A stretch of DNA of 64,000 bases from Microbacterium esteraromaticum (GTDB taxonomy: Bacteria; Actinomycetota; Actinomycetes; Actinomycetales; Microbacteriaceae), in assembly GCF_900163815.1 (NCBI RefSeq), contig NZ_FUKO01000041.1, forward strand, positions 48,777 through 112,776. The letters are read 5' to 3'. Both the position numbers and the translations under genes were made by a program. The notes under the pieces are model-generated. The model saw only the letters and a program-made list of their open reading frames with translations. It ran no database searches and was not told the DNA's origin. Below are positions 9,005 through 16,540 of this stretch, one piece after another. Numbering within the stretch: position 1 is the stretch's first letter; each line of letters starts with the position of its first letter.

Positions 9005-9727
9005 TCATGGCTTGCAAAAGAGAAGAACATCGGTCAACACGTCTCGAGCATGCTCGAATTCATCCGCGCCCGGGTACTCGTCTTTGATGCCCGCCCACAG
9101 AGTTTCATCGCTGACGTCGGAGTCATACATTTTCTGTCCGATGCATTCGGCGATCTCGGGGTCATCGTAATCGTGGACGCCATCGGCGTGCATGATCGCG
9201 AGATACCCCTCGGAGATCTCTGCAGGAGTCGGGCGATCGGATGACTCCGGTGCGTCGGTCGGCTGTTCACTAGGCGCGGAGATGCTCGGCGCAGGCGAGC
9301 TCACGGGGCCACTGTCGACGGGGCCTTGCGCGATAGAGAAGACCGCCACGACGAGCAGCACGACAGCGGCGATGACACCACCGATGACCGACACGACAAT
9401 ACTGACGATCGCCGGCCACTTCGCCGTGTGCTTCACGAACAAGGCGATGATGCCCACGACCAGCGCCGCGAACAGCAGAACCATGCCGATCACGATCACC
9501 GGAACCACCGGAACACAGCCCAAGATCAGACCCACCACCGCCAGACCCAGAGCGATGAAACCCAAGACGGGCGCCCTCCGCGGCGCAGGAACTGTCGGCG
9601 CGGAGCGATCCGATGCGACGTCAGCTATGCCCGTGCCCGCCGGCGCATAGTCCTCCGTCCACTGCACACCGTCCCACCAACGCTGCCGCCCCGCACCGTC
9701 GTCATACCAACCAGCAGGAACCCCCAT
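9005..9727 (-). CDS. DUF2510 membrane protein
   Basis: The 240-residue protein opens with a DUF2510 motif (GWYDDGAGRQRWWDGVQWT, residues ~6-24), a short Trp-rich module common at the N-termini of actinobacterial membrane proteins. Three hydrophobic segments follow at about 50-145, then a Ser/Pro linker. An acidic ~80-residue extracytoplasmic domain ends in a Cys three residues from the C-terminus (LLFCKP). It lies between the second FHA/HTH gene (136 bp upstream) and the small helical gene (96 bp downstream), all on the minus strand, so it belongs to the T7SS locus. Its function is unknown. Confidence 0.85.
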   Translation of the reverse strand: MGVPAGWYDDGAGRQRWWDGVQWTEDYAPAGTGIADVASDRSAPTVPAPRRAPVLGFIALGLAVVGLILGCVPVVPVIVIGMVLLFAALVVGIIALFVKHTAKWPAIVSIVVSVIGGVIAAVVLLVVAVFSIAQGPVDSGPVSSPAPSISAPSEQPTDAPESSDRPTPAEISEGYLAIMHADGVHDYDDPEIAECIGQKMYDSDVSDETLWAGIKDEYPGADEFEHARDVLTDVLLFCKP

Positions 9728-9766
9728 GCAACACCCTCCGTGTACATCCTCTATGCCTTCGTATCC

Positions 9767-9782
9767 GACGTCACTCGACGTC
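9767..9782 (-). promoter_or_regulatory. Paired GACGTC palindromes upstream of the DUF2510 gene
   Basis: The 136-bp gap before the DUF2510 gene contains GACGTC twice (9767-9772 and 9777-9782), exactly 10 bp apart and 40-55 bp before the start. Each is self-complementary. One helical turn of spacing suggests cooperative binding by a dimer. A weak inverted repeat (GGTGAC-N6-GTCACC, 9832-9849) after the upstream gene may act as an attenuator. Nothing else stands out in this gap. Confidence 0.3.
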
Positions 9783-9863
9783 AGAAACGACCGTCTCTGT
9801 ATACCAGGCGCACATGAAAGAAGTGCGTCGGGGTGACGCCGCGGTCACCGGTTCCGTCGTCCT

Positions 9864-10610
9864 TCAGACCGCGAATGCGTCGAGCAGGGGAAGGTCGTCG
9901 GCAGTCACGATCCGAGCTCCCACCGCATGTTCAACGAGCCGAGAGCGCTGCGAAGACAGGATCTCTCCCGCGCCCGAACGCTCCAGGCCACTGATGCCCA
10001 GCCGAGCGAACTTATCGCACAGTGCGCCTACGCGTCGCTCGACCTTCTCCACTGCCCAGCCCAATCGAGTCGCCACCTGCTCCGTCGACGGCAGCGGCAC
10101 CGACCCCTCTGCACGTCGGCGCAGCAGGGGCTCTGCCAGTGAGGTCAGCAGGATCCTCTGCATGGGCGACAGCAGTTCGGCGACCGTGCGCGCGTCGGCC
10201 CCAGATGTCCACGACGTCGACATCTGATAGAACGGCTGCTGCGCAGTCAACGAGAACTCGTACGTCGTCGAGCCCGCCGTGAACAGCACGGTCGTCGCGC
10301 TGAACACCAGCGGCATCGTCGCGCCAGGGCTCAGCCATGACTGCGCCATGCCGTCCGCCGAGGTCACCGATGCCGCGAGCGCCGATCCGACGTTCGTCAG
10401 CCACCAGATGCCGTCCCGCTCCGCCACCTCCAGAAACCGCCGGTGGATGTATGGATTCTCATCGATGGAGAGATCCGCGGTGCGTCCGATCGTGAACGCA
10501 GTTCCCGGCTGGATGCGATCGACTCTCCCGCCGAAATCGAGCAGCAGCGCGCCCGGTGAGGCCGTCTCCGCATTGATCGTCGCTGGCTGCGCTTCCTGTG
10601 GCATGGTCAC
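9864..10610 (-). CDS. FHA-like / helix-turn-helix protein, copy A
   Basis: This 248-residue protein has an N-terminal FHA-like fold (about 25-130: FTIGR, YIHRRF, TNVGS). The C-terminal ~100 residues look like a winged helix DNA-binding region (SPMQRILLTSLAEPLLRR, then RLGWAVEKVERRV). It is a paralogue of the 17975-18688 protein along its whole length, and both end with RLVEHAV. The FHA keeps Gly-Arg and His but lacks the Ser-Arg of the SR-x-H phosphothreonine pocket, so ligand binding may differ. Its GTG start overlaps the previous stop (GTGA). A role as a phospho-responsive transcription regulator of this locus is inferred. Confidence 0.75.
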   Translation of the reverse strand: MTMPQEAQPATINAETASPGALLLDFGGRVDRIQPGTAFTIGRTADLSIDENPYIHRRFLEVAERDGIWWLTNVGSALAASVTSADGMAQSWLSPGATMPLVFSATTVLFTAGSTTYEFSLTAQQPFYQMSTSWTSGADARTVAELLSPMQRILLTSLAEPLLRRRAEGSVPLPSTEQVATRLGWAVEKVERRVGALCDKFARLGISGLERSGAGEILSSQRSRLVEHAVGARIVTADDLPLLDAFAV

Positions 10611-11368
10611 GCCGCCGCGTGACGCGGCCAGGCGCCGCCGGGGAATGCGCTGGTCGACGACAGCGTGTTCGTGACACCCACCACGAACGACGAAGTGCCC
10701 TGGTTCGCCGTCATGATGGCGGAGATGCCATCGATCAGGAAGGTGAGGAACACGCCGACCGCACCGATGATCGTGCCGATCGCAACCGGTGCCGTTACGA
10801 CGCCCGCAAGCGCGGCAGCAGTCGTGAGGACACCGATGACCAGGCTGACGACAGCACCGAGCATTCCGATCCAGAAGTTCTCGATAGCACCGGCGAAGCT
10901 GTCCAGCTGGGTGTTGATGTCATTGCACTTCGCAAGAACGTCATCCGAGGCGGGACCCTGCTGGTCGACGCGAAGTTGGTACGCGTCGTACGCCTTGCCC
11001 TCCCAGTTGCCCGTCGTCGGGAGCACCGTCGGCAGCAGAGTGGCAGTGCACTGCTGCGCCGGCGTGCCGACGTCGCGCACCCAGTCCAGCCCCGTATTAC
11101 GCAGCGTGGACGGGCTTCCGACGTAGGCGAAGACCTGCGCGACCTTATCGATGGCTTCCTGCACCTTGGCAAACATCTTCTCGAGCCATGAGTTGATCCT
11201 GTCCATGATTCCGTCGGGAAGCACGAAGTTCACCAGACCTAAGCCGCCGTTGATGATGTCGACGACACCGTCGATGAAGCCCGTGAAGCTGTCAAACTCC
11301 GACTTCGACTCCTGTGCGTTCTGCGCTGTGGAGTCGCTGCCGCCGCTGGGTCCGATAGTGGTGACCAT
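10607..11368 (-). CDS. WXG-motif protein with C-terminal membrane hairpin
   Basis: The 253-residue protein is mainly helical, with a W-E-G motif (NWEGKAYDAYQ, about 121-131) placed like the turn of WXG100-type proteins. Two hydrophobic segments follow at about 168-215, rich in Ala, Val and Gly. WXG proteins are usually short and soluble, so the added membrane hairpin is unusual. It recalls WXG-headed toxins or pore-forming proteins. The ATG at 11368 has GAAGG six bases upstream. The stop overlaps the next start as GTGA. It sits between the coiled-coil protein and FHA/HTH copy A. A substrate or membrane-inserted effector role is inferred. Confidence 0.75.
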   Translation of the reverse strand: MVTTIGPSGGSDSTAQNAQESKSEFDSFTGFIDGVVDIINGGLGLVNFVLPDGIMDRINSWLEKMFAKVQEAIDKVAQVFAYVGSPSTLRNTGLDWVRDVGTPAQQCTATLLPTVLPTTGNWEGKAYDAYQLRVDQQGPASDDVLAKCNDINTQLDSFAGAIENFWIGMLGAVVSLVIGVLTTAAALAGVVTAPVAIGTIIGAVGVFLTFLIDGISAIMTANQGTSSFVVGVTNTLSSTSAFPGGAWPRHAAA

Positions 11369-11401
11369 GTCAAACCTTCTTTCTGCTTCGTCGATTCACG
11401 T

Positions 11402-13009
11402 TCAATTGCCGAGCCGGCTCTGCCAAGACGAACCTGCAGATGCGGAGGTGCTGTCCGCTGCAGCGGCAGGCTGTATGCCGATGTCACCCTCAAGAGGAGG
11501 AGTCGCTAGATCACTGTCGGGTGCACCATCCACCGGTGCACCATCCACCGGTGCACCATCCACCGGCGCACCATCCACCGGCGCACCATCCACCGGTGCG
11601 CCTTCAACGGGCGTTTCCGGGGTCACATCAGCATCGATCTCAGCATCCGGAGCGACTTCCACATCGATGTCCGTCTCGGGGGCGGGCTCGGCCTCGAGAT
11701 CTGCTGCGGAATCAACGCCCGACTCGCCGCCCGCGGCCTGGTCGCGCAACTCCGCGGCCTGGTCGCGCAGGTCTGCAGCCTTGTCGCGCAGCTCTGCAGC
11801 ATCCTCTCGAGCGTCCGTCATCTCTTCATAGGCCTCGTCCTGCTGGCCCTCGAGCTTCTCCGCTTCGAGCCTGAGTTCTGCGGCTTCCGCGCGCTGTGCT
11901 GACGCATCCACGCGCAATGCCGCAGCCTCCGTGCGGCTCTGCAGCGCACCCGCGGAGTCGCCGGCCTCATCCTGCTGCGAGGCCTTGAGGTCGAACTCGG
12001 TCGCGCGTCGCTCCAGATCCGTGGCGCTCCGGTCGAGCTCGGCGGCCCGGTCCTCGAGTGCATCGATCTGCGTCTCGAGGGCGTCGACCTGCTCTTGGGC
12101 CTTTTCGGCGTGCTTGTCGGCCTGATCCGCCTGCCGGTCCAGCGCATCAGCGCGCGCATCCATCTGGTCGGCTTCCGCATCCAGACGCGGATCGTCGATT
12201 CCAGTCTCGCCGTCGACGCTGCCGTCGACGCTCGGCTGCTCGGCGATGCCACCGCCGACGCCTCCGCCGCCTGCACCGATGCCTCCGCCGGGCTCTCCCC
12301 CGCCTGCACCGCTGCCGCCGCCCCCGACGCCACCGCCGCTGGAGCCTCCACCGCCCGTAGATCCACCCCCGCCACCAGGTGTGTACGAGTCCCCGCCCGG
12401 GATTTCCTTCTTCTGATCCGTCGCCGACGTCTGGTCGGTCTGGTCATAGGCATCCGCTGTCAAGCGAAGCGAGTCCGCGAATCCGGTGTGCGCCTCAGGC
12501 GCGGTGTGCAGCAGCTGCGACATCGTCACCTGAAAATCCGCATACGCCTGAGCCGCGTCCTGACCAAAGAAGGTGAACGCTGACGGGTCGATCGTCAGCC
12601 CGTCGGCCGCTCCGGCGATGCCCTCATAGGTGGATGCACCGGCATCCCAGAGAGTTGCGTCCTTGCGCAAGAACGAGGTCTCGACATCGACTTCCCCCTC
12701 GGCGCCGAACGACGATGCGGCCGGCTGCGCAGGCGGCTCGGGAAGAACCGACTCGCCCTCGACCACCGGCAGCTTCTCGTACACGCCGTCGGTGAGGTCC
12801 GAGATCCCCAAGTTGTCCGGCCCGCCGAGCAGGTGGGATCCAGCGCTGACGATCTCGTCGATCGGGGTCAGCGCGTCGAGGACGTTACCCCCCGCGGCGA
12901 TGAAATCGCCCTCCGCGACGTTCTTGACAAAATCGATCCCCTCGTCGATCGGAGTGATCGCGTCGAGGAGGTCGCCCCCTGCTCCTTTTAAGTTATCCCA
13001 AAGGCCCAT
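11402..13009 (-). CDS. Large coiled-coil / Gly-rich / GAPVD-repeat T7SS-locus protein
   Basis: The 535-residue protein has several zones. An N-terminus (1-60) carries an internal duplication (LLDAITPIDEG, then VLDALTPIDEI). An Ala/Asp-rich region of about 110-200 looks ESX-like and helical. A Gly/Ser-rich linker lies at about 208-250. A long Asp/Glu/Arg/Ala coiled coil spans about 270-430 (repeats of the type DALEDRAAELDRSA). An acidic stretch leads to six GAPVD-type pentapeptides near 480-510 and a Ser-rich tail. No named family is recognised. AAGGAG lies seven bases before the ATG, and the gene follows the YbaB-like gene by 16 bp. The modular low-complexity build suggests a secreted or cell-envelope-spanning structural protein. 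Confidence 0.75.
   Translation of the reverse strand: MGLWDNLKGAGGDLLDAITPIDEGIDFVKNVAEGDFIAAGGNVLDALTPIDEIVSAGSHLLGGPDNLGISDLTDGVYEKLPVVEGESVLPEPPAQPAASSFGAEGEVDVETSFLRKDATLWDAGASTYEGIAGAADGLTIDPSAFTFFGQDAAQAYADFQVTMSQLLHTAPEAHTGFADSLRLTADAYDQTDQTSATDQKKEIPGGDSYTPGGGGGSTGGGGSSGGGVGGGGSGAGGGEPGGGIGAGGGGVGGGIAEQPSVDGSVDGETGIDDPRLDAEADQMDARADALDRQADQADKHAEKAQEQVDALETQIDALEDRAAELDRSATDLERRATEFDLKASQQDEAGDSAGALQSRTEAAALRVDASAQRAEAAELRLEAEKLEGQQDEAYEEMTDAREDAAELRDKAADLRDQAAELRDQAAGGESGVDSAADLEAEPAPETDIDVEVAPDAEIDADVTPETPVEGAPVDGAPVDGAPVDGAPVDGAPVDGAPDSDLATPPLEGDIGIQPAAAADSTSASAGSSWQSRLGN
11521..11610 (-). repeat. 15-bp in-frame tandem repeat (GAPVD units)
   Basis: Six head-to-tail 15-bp units start at 11521, 11536, 11551, 11566, 11581 and 11596 (plus-strand unit GTGCACCATCCACCG). 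The first five differ by at most one base and the last is diverged. They encode GAPVD pentapeptides in frame near the C-terminus of the coiled-coil protein. Near-identity implies recent slippage and length variation between strains. Confidence 0.95.
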
Positions 13010-13025
13010 GTCTCTGCTCCTTATC

Positions 13026-13766
13026 TCAGCGAACGCTGCCCATGCGGCGCAGCATCTCGCGAGGATCTTTCGTCATGTCCATCAACCGCTGCACAGCCGG
13101 AAAGCCTTCGTACGTGTTCTGCTGGTCACGGTTCGACATCGCCATGACGTTGTTCATCGCGCGGACGATCTCACGCTCGATCATGCCGTCGTTCGCGTTG
13201 CGCACCCAGCGCTCGTCGAGTGCTACACCGGTGATGGCCGGCCCGCGGCGCGACACGATGACGGTCTTGGCCGAGTTCACTGCAGCCCGAGCTTCGCTGC
13301 CCTTCTGATTCACCTTGGCGAGGTAGGCCTCGCGCTGATCCCGCGCCTGGTGGATGGCGTCGAGGATGTTGCTGCGCCCCTCCTCCGCCGAAGCTGTCGT
13401 CGGGTCACCCAGAGTGAACGGCGCGGGTGGCGGAGTCGTGATGCGGGTGTCATCTTCAGGCTGCTCGTCGACCGCGGTCATCATCTGATCGAGCCGCTTG
13501 CCGAGCGCCGTCTGATAGCACATGCTCACCGATGCGCCGAGGCTCTCCTCGCCGATCTTGTCGCGCCAGTCCTCATCGAGCACGAGCGCCTCCACGGAGC
13601 CATTCTTCGCGAGGGTCAGCTTCACGGCCTTCTCGTCATCCTCGACCGTCACAGGCGTCAACTCGTCCGCTGCCGTCGCGACCGCCCTGAGTTCACGCTG
13701 CAGGTTCGCCGCGCTCTCACGCAGCTCTGCCATCAGCCGGCCGGCATCCGCCATATCCAGATTCAC
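13026..13766 (-). CDS. Tandem YbaB/EbfC-like protein
   Basis: The 246-residue protein appears to hold two copies of the YbaB/EbfC nucleoid-associated fold. The first covers about 1-100 (VKLTLAKNGSVEALVLDEDW). The second covers about 150-215 (TVIVSRRGPAITGVALDERW), each followed by a helix. YbaB-like proteins (EspL in mycobacteria) occur in ESX loci, where some bind secretion-associated partners rather than DNA. The GTG at 13766 is preferred because AAGGAGG lies five bases upstream. The gene has its own promoter with the locus palindrome, so the downstream genes 13009-7257 could be expressed separately from eccD-eccB-mycP. The domain duplication is my reading of the repeated pattern. Confidence 0.8.
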   Translation of the reverse strand: MNLDMADAGRLMAELRESAANLQRELRAVATAADELTPVTVEDDEKAVKLTLAKNGSVEALVLDEDWRDKIGEESLGASVSMCYQTALGKRLDQMMTAVDEQPEDDTRITTPPPAPFTLGDPTTASAEEGRSNILDAIHQARDQREAYLAKVNQKGSEARAAVNSAKTVIVSRRGPAITGVALDERWVRNANDGMIEREIVRAMNNVMAMSNRDQQNTYEGFPAVQRLMDMTKDPREMLRRMGSVR

Positions 13767-13799
13767 GATGGCCTCCTTCTCTTGTGGTCCGATGTGGCA

Positions 13800-13843
13800 A
13801 TCCTACGGAGCACACTCGAACCGACATAGGGGGAGGAGTCCCC
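13800..13843 (-). promoter_or_regulatory. Promoter with T7SS-locus palindrome upstream of the YbaB-like gene
   Basis: The minus-strand -10 TAGGAT (13800-13805) lies 24 bp from the perfect palindrome GGGGA-GGAG-TCCCC (13830-13843), extended by CAT/ATG on one side. The centre is 70.5 bp from the GTG start. The 146-bp gap between mycP and this gene holds nothing else apparent. Confidence 0.6.
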
Positions 13844-13912
13844 ATGCGGCGCTTCAGAACGAGCCGCGAGAGCCGCAAGCGCGACATCGCGGCACCCACG
13901 TTCGAAGACGTT

Positions 13913-15223
13913 TCAGGCGCTCGTTCGGCGCGCCCGCCCGCGGGCCAGCAGAAGCACGATCACGGAGATCGTCGCGCCGGCGCCGAGAGTCCATCCCACG
14001 ATCGTCCGCGCGGGATCGAGTGCATCCGGCACCGGGTCGAGCGAGACCGTGCGCGGGTTCTCCGGCTGATCAGCCGGTGCTGGGTGCGCGGCCGAAGGAG
14101 GCCCCGGCAGCATCCCATCGTCAATAAGTGCCAGGGCCGCGGCCGGCCTCACTTCGCCCCAGCCGACGGTATTGCTGCGCTCTGCCGGGGCGACGCGCAT
14201 CGCCGACTGCATCAACCGGAACGCCCATTGGTCAGGAGATTCTTCGGGAAACCGTGCGGCGATGAGCGCCGCCGCACCCGACACGACCGCGGTGGCGTAG
14301 CTCGATGACGCAGAGTCGCTGTTGAAGACGCAGTCACCGCCGGAGATATACGTGGACGGCACAGCCTGTCCCGGAGCCGCGATATCGACGTGCTCGCCCG
14401 CATAGGACGACTCGGCGTCCCAGGTGCCATCGCTCAGCACGCCGGCCACGGCGAGCGCGCCGTCGAGCTCTCCGGGATAGAAGTGGGTGGGGTCGGGTTG
14501 ATTCGGTGCGGCGGTCTTGCGGTTTCCTGCGCTGGCTATGACCAGGGAGCCTCGGGCGTTCGCGTAGGCGACCGCATCTCGGTACTGTGCCGAAGACTGC
14601 GCGTCGGATAGCGAGACATTGATGATCTGCGCTCCGTGCTCAGCAGCCCAGCGGATGCCCGCGGCCACTGTCCCTGCCGACGGCGGCGTGAGGTCACGGG
14701 ACGACTGGCCGTCCTCCGGCCCTGCCTCGAATGCGCGGATCGGCATGATCTTCGCCTCCGACGCGATACCGATCACACCGGAGCCCTTGACCTGCCGCGC
14801 CGCGATGATTCCGGCGATCGCCGTGCCGTGACCGAAGAGGTCAGCATCCGCTCGAGCAGAGCCGTTGCCGAAACTGGTGTGGCCGGGCACCAGAGCATCC
14901 TTCAGATGCACATTCCCCGCCTGCACACCAGAATCCACCACAGCTACTGTGACACCGCGCCCGCGACTGAGCGCCCAGGCTTCTTCGAGCCCGAGCCGAC
15001 CGACCAGGTAGCTGGTGCCGGGTATCAGTGCGCGCTTATCGGGCGTGCATTTCTGCGTGGCCGCGTCAACAGCCGGAGCATCGGCAGGCGCGCTCGGCGA
15101 CTGCACCATCGATGTCAGCGCAGTTGCAGACTCGGCCGGTGGCACCGCACCGGCACCCGTGCCGAGCAGCGCGACGATGCCGATGACAGCAGCGGCGGCG
15201 AGCTTGGCAGGAACGCGCGTCAC
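13913..15223 (-). CDS. mycP: MycP, membrane-anchored mycosin (subtilisin S8) of type VII secretion
   Basis: Mycosins stabilise the ESX membrane complex and cleave some substrates. The 436-residue protein has a signal peptide (KLAAAAVIGIVALLGTGAGA) and an S8 domain with Asp in VAVVDSG, His in FGHGTAIAG, the oxyanion Asn in SAGN, and Ser in SSSYATAV, where the usual GTS reads SSS. A C-terminal membrane segment (TIVGWTLGAGATISVIVLLL) is followed by a basic tail. The GTG at 15223 overlaps the eccB stop as GTGA and gives a proper signal peptide. The longer in-frame extension to 15298 would lie inside eccB. The assignment is firm. Confidence 0.95.
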   Translation of the reverse strand: MTRVPAKLAAAAVIGIVALLGTGAGAVPPAESATALTSMVQSPSAPADAPAVDAATQKCTPDKRALIPGTSYLVGRLGLEEAWALSRGRGVTVAVVDSGVQAGNVHLKDALVPGHTSFGNGSARADADLFGHGTAIAGIIAARQVKGSGVIGIASEAKIMPIRAFEAGPEDGQSSRDLTPPSAGTVAAGIRWAAEHGAQIINVSLSDAQSSAQYRDAVAYANARGSLVIASAGNRKTAAPNQPDPTHFYPGELDGALAVAGVLSDGTWDAESSYAGEHVDIAAPGQAVPSTYISGGDCVFNSDSASSSYATAVVSGAAALIAARFPEESPDQWAFRLMQSAMRVAPAERSNTVGWGEVRPAAALALIDDGMLPGPPSAAHPAPADQPENPRTVSLDPVPDALDPARTIVGWTLGAGATISVIVLLLARGRARRTSA

Positions 15224-16536
15224 TTCTCCTGCCTCGGCGCCGTCCGCTGCGCGATCGACTGGCTGAGTGTCGGCCCTTCCTCGAGCAGCTGGGTCCATGA
15301 TGCGGGAACCGTCATCGAGTCAGCGGTGCTGTATCCGAGCAGTTGAAGATCAGTCGCCGACGCGACTGGGAAGTACACCCCGGCCTCGGAGACGAACCCG
15401 TATGTCGCGCCTTCGCCCGTGCTCCGCGATGTGACAGCTAATCCCGATCCGGGCTTGACCCTGGTGCCGGGTTCGAGCTCTTCCGGAGAAGCTGCCACAG
15501 AGACCACTGGGCCGTCAGCGGTCGGGGTCATCTGCAGGCACGCGCCCGACGGGTCAGCCGATGGCACAGGCACCGCCGAGGGCCAGTCCTCTGGCACCGC
15601 AGTCGAGTTCACATTGCGCAGACTGGTGGCTTCGGCGACGGTCATCGTCACCGGCGGCACGCCCACATATGCGGTGAGCAGGGTGCGGGCGAACGGCGTC
15701 GCAGGAACCAGATCCCCGCGACCGTCTACGATGTACTCCGCCACGACTTCACCGTCGACCTGCGTCTGCACGGCCTGTCCGACGATGAGTCCCGCGGTGC
15801 CGGCGTCCTCGCCCAACTCGCTGCCCAGCGTGATGTCCAGCGGTGTGCCCGGAGTCACAAGGTTGAGCCAGAGTGCCGATGCTGTCGGAACGGTGCGCAC
15901 ATCATCGATTCCGAGGAAGACGCTCGCGACGACAGCGACGCTGTCTTTGCTGACGGCAAAGCGGCGCGCGCCCTGGATGTACCAGTAGTCACCGTCATCG
16001 TCTTTGACGAGAGCGGCTTGCGTTTTCGGTCCGCTCGGATCGCTGAGCAGACGGGTGGAGATCTCCAGAGGACGGGATGCCGTGACGCAGGCGAGCCAGT
16101 GGTCGGTGTACTGCCGGTCAGGAGCCGGAAGATGATCGGGGGCTCCGTCGATCCCGACCGGGGTCGGATCGCGGTCGATGCCATCGAGCTTGTCGGCCGG
16201 GACCGAAGTGATCTCGGTGGATCCGACGAGCAATCGTGCGCTTGCCAGGTTCTTCACCGGGTAGAGCGTGTCACCGAGGGCGACGTATCGCGATCCCTCA
16301 CCCTTCACCACGATGATTGAGCCGTCGCCCCAGCCCTTGGGCAGGGTTCCGGTGAACGTGCCGATCAGCAGCGAGACGATGATGGTGAGAATCGCCAGCG
16401 CAACGCTGACCACGACGCCGCGGAGGGGCTTGCCCGGTGCGAGTTCACGCCCGCCCGGCGCACCGCTGGTGAAAGCTGTGCGCAGGCGGCGCCGGTTGAA
16501 GGCCTGCGCCTGCATCAGCTCGGTTTTGGACGCCAT
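15220..16536 (-). CDS. eccB: EccB, type VII secretion core component
   Basis: The 438-residue protein has the EccB layout: a short basic cytoplasmic N-terminus (KTELMQAQAFNRRRL), one membrane helix at about 40-65 (VVVSVALAILTIIVSLLIG), and a large extracytoplasmic domain with alternating repeats and conserved Cys (LACVTASRP, GACLQMTP). EccB forms the periplasmic face of the ESX channel and contacts MycP. It starts four bases after the eccD stop and its own stop overlaps mycP, so eccD, eccB and mycP form a tight cassette. Confidence 0.95.
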   Translation of the reverse strand: MASKTELMQAQAFNRRRLRTAFTSGAPGGRELAPGKPLRGVVVSVALAILTIIVSLLIGTFTGTLPKGWGDGSIIVVKGEGSRYVALGDTLYPVKNLASARLLVGSTEITSVPADKLDGIDRDPTPVGIDGAPDHLPAPDRQYTDHWLACVTASRPLEISTRLLSDPSGPKTQAALVKDDDGDYWYIQGARRFAVSKDSVAVVASVFLGIDDVRTVPTASALWLNLVTPGTPLDITLGSELGEDAGTAGLIVGQAVQTQVDGEVVAEYIVDGRGDLVPATPFARTLLTAYVGVPPVTMTVAEATSLRNVNSTAVPEDWPSAVPVPSADPSGACLQMTPTADGPVVSVAASPEELEPGTRVKPGSGLAVTSRSTGEGATYGFVSEAGVYFPVASATDLQLLGYSTADSMTVPASWTQLLEEGPTLSQSIAQRTAPRQEK

Positions 16537-16540
16537 TTAC

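Noticed and set aside
11521..11610. CRISPR-like short repeats
   Set aside because: Units are directly adjacent without spacers, in frame, and encode GAPVD pentapeptides.
13784..14308. Plus-strand open frame starting by the palindrome at 13830-13843
   Set aside because: It runs antisense into mycP, is Arg-rich like other shadows, and has no family resemblance.
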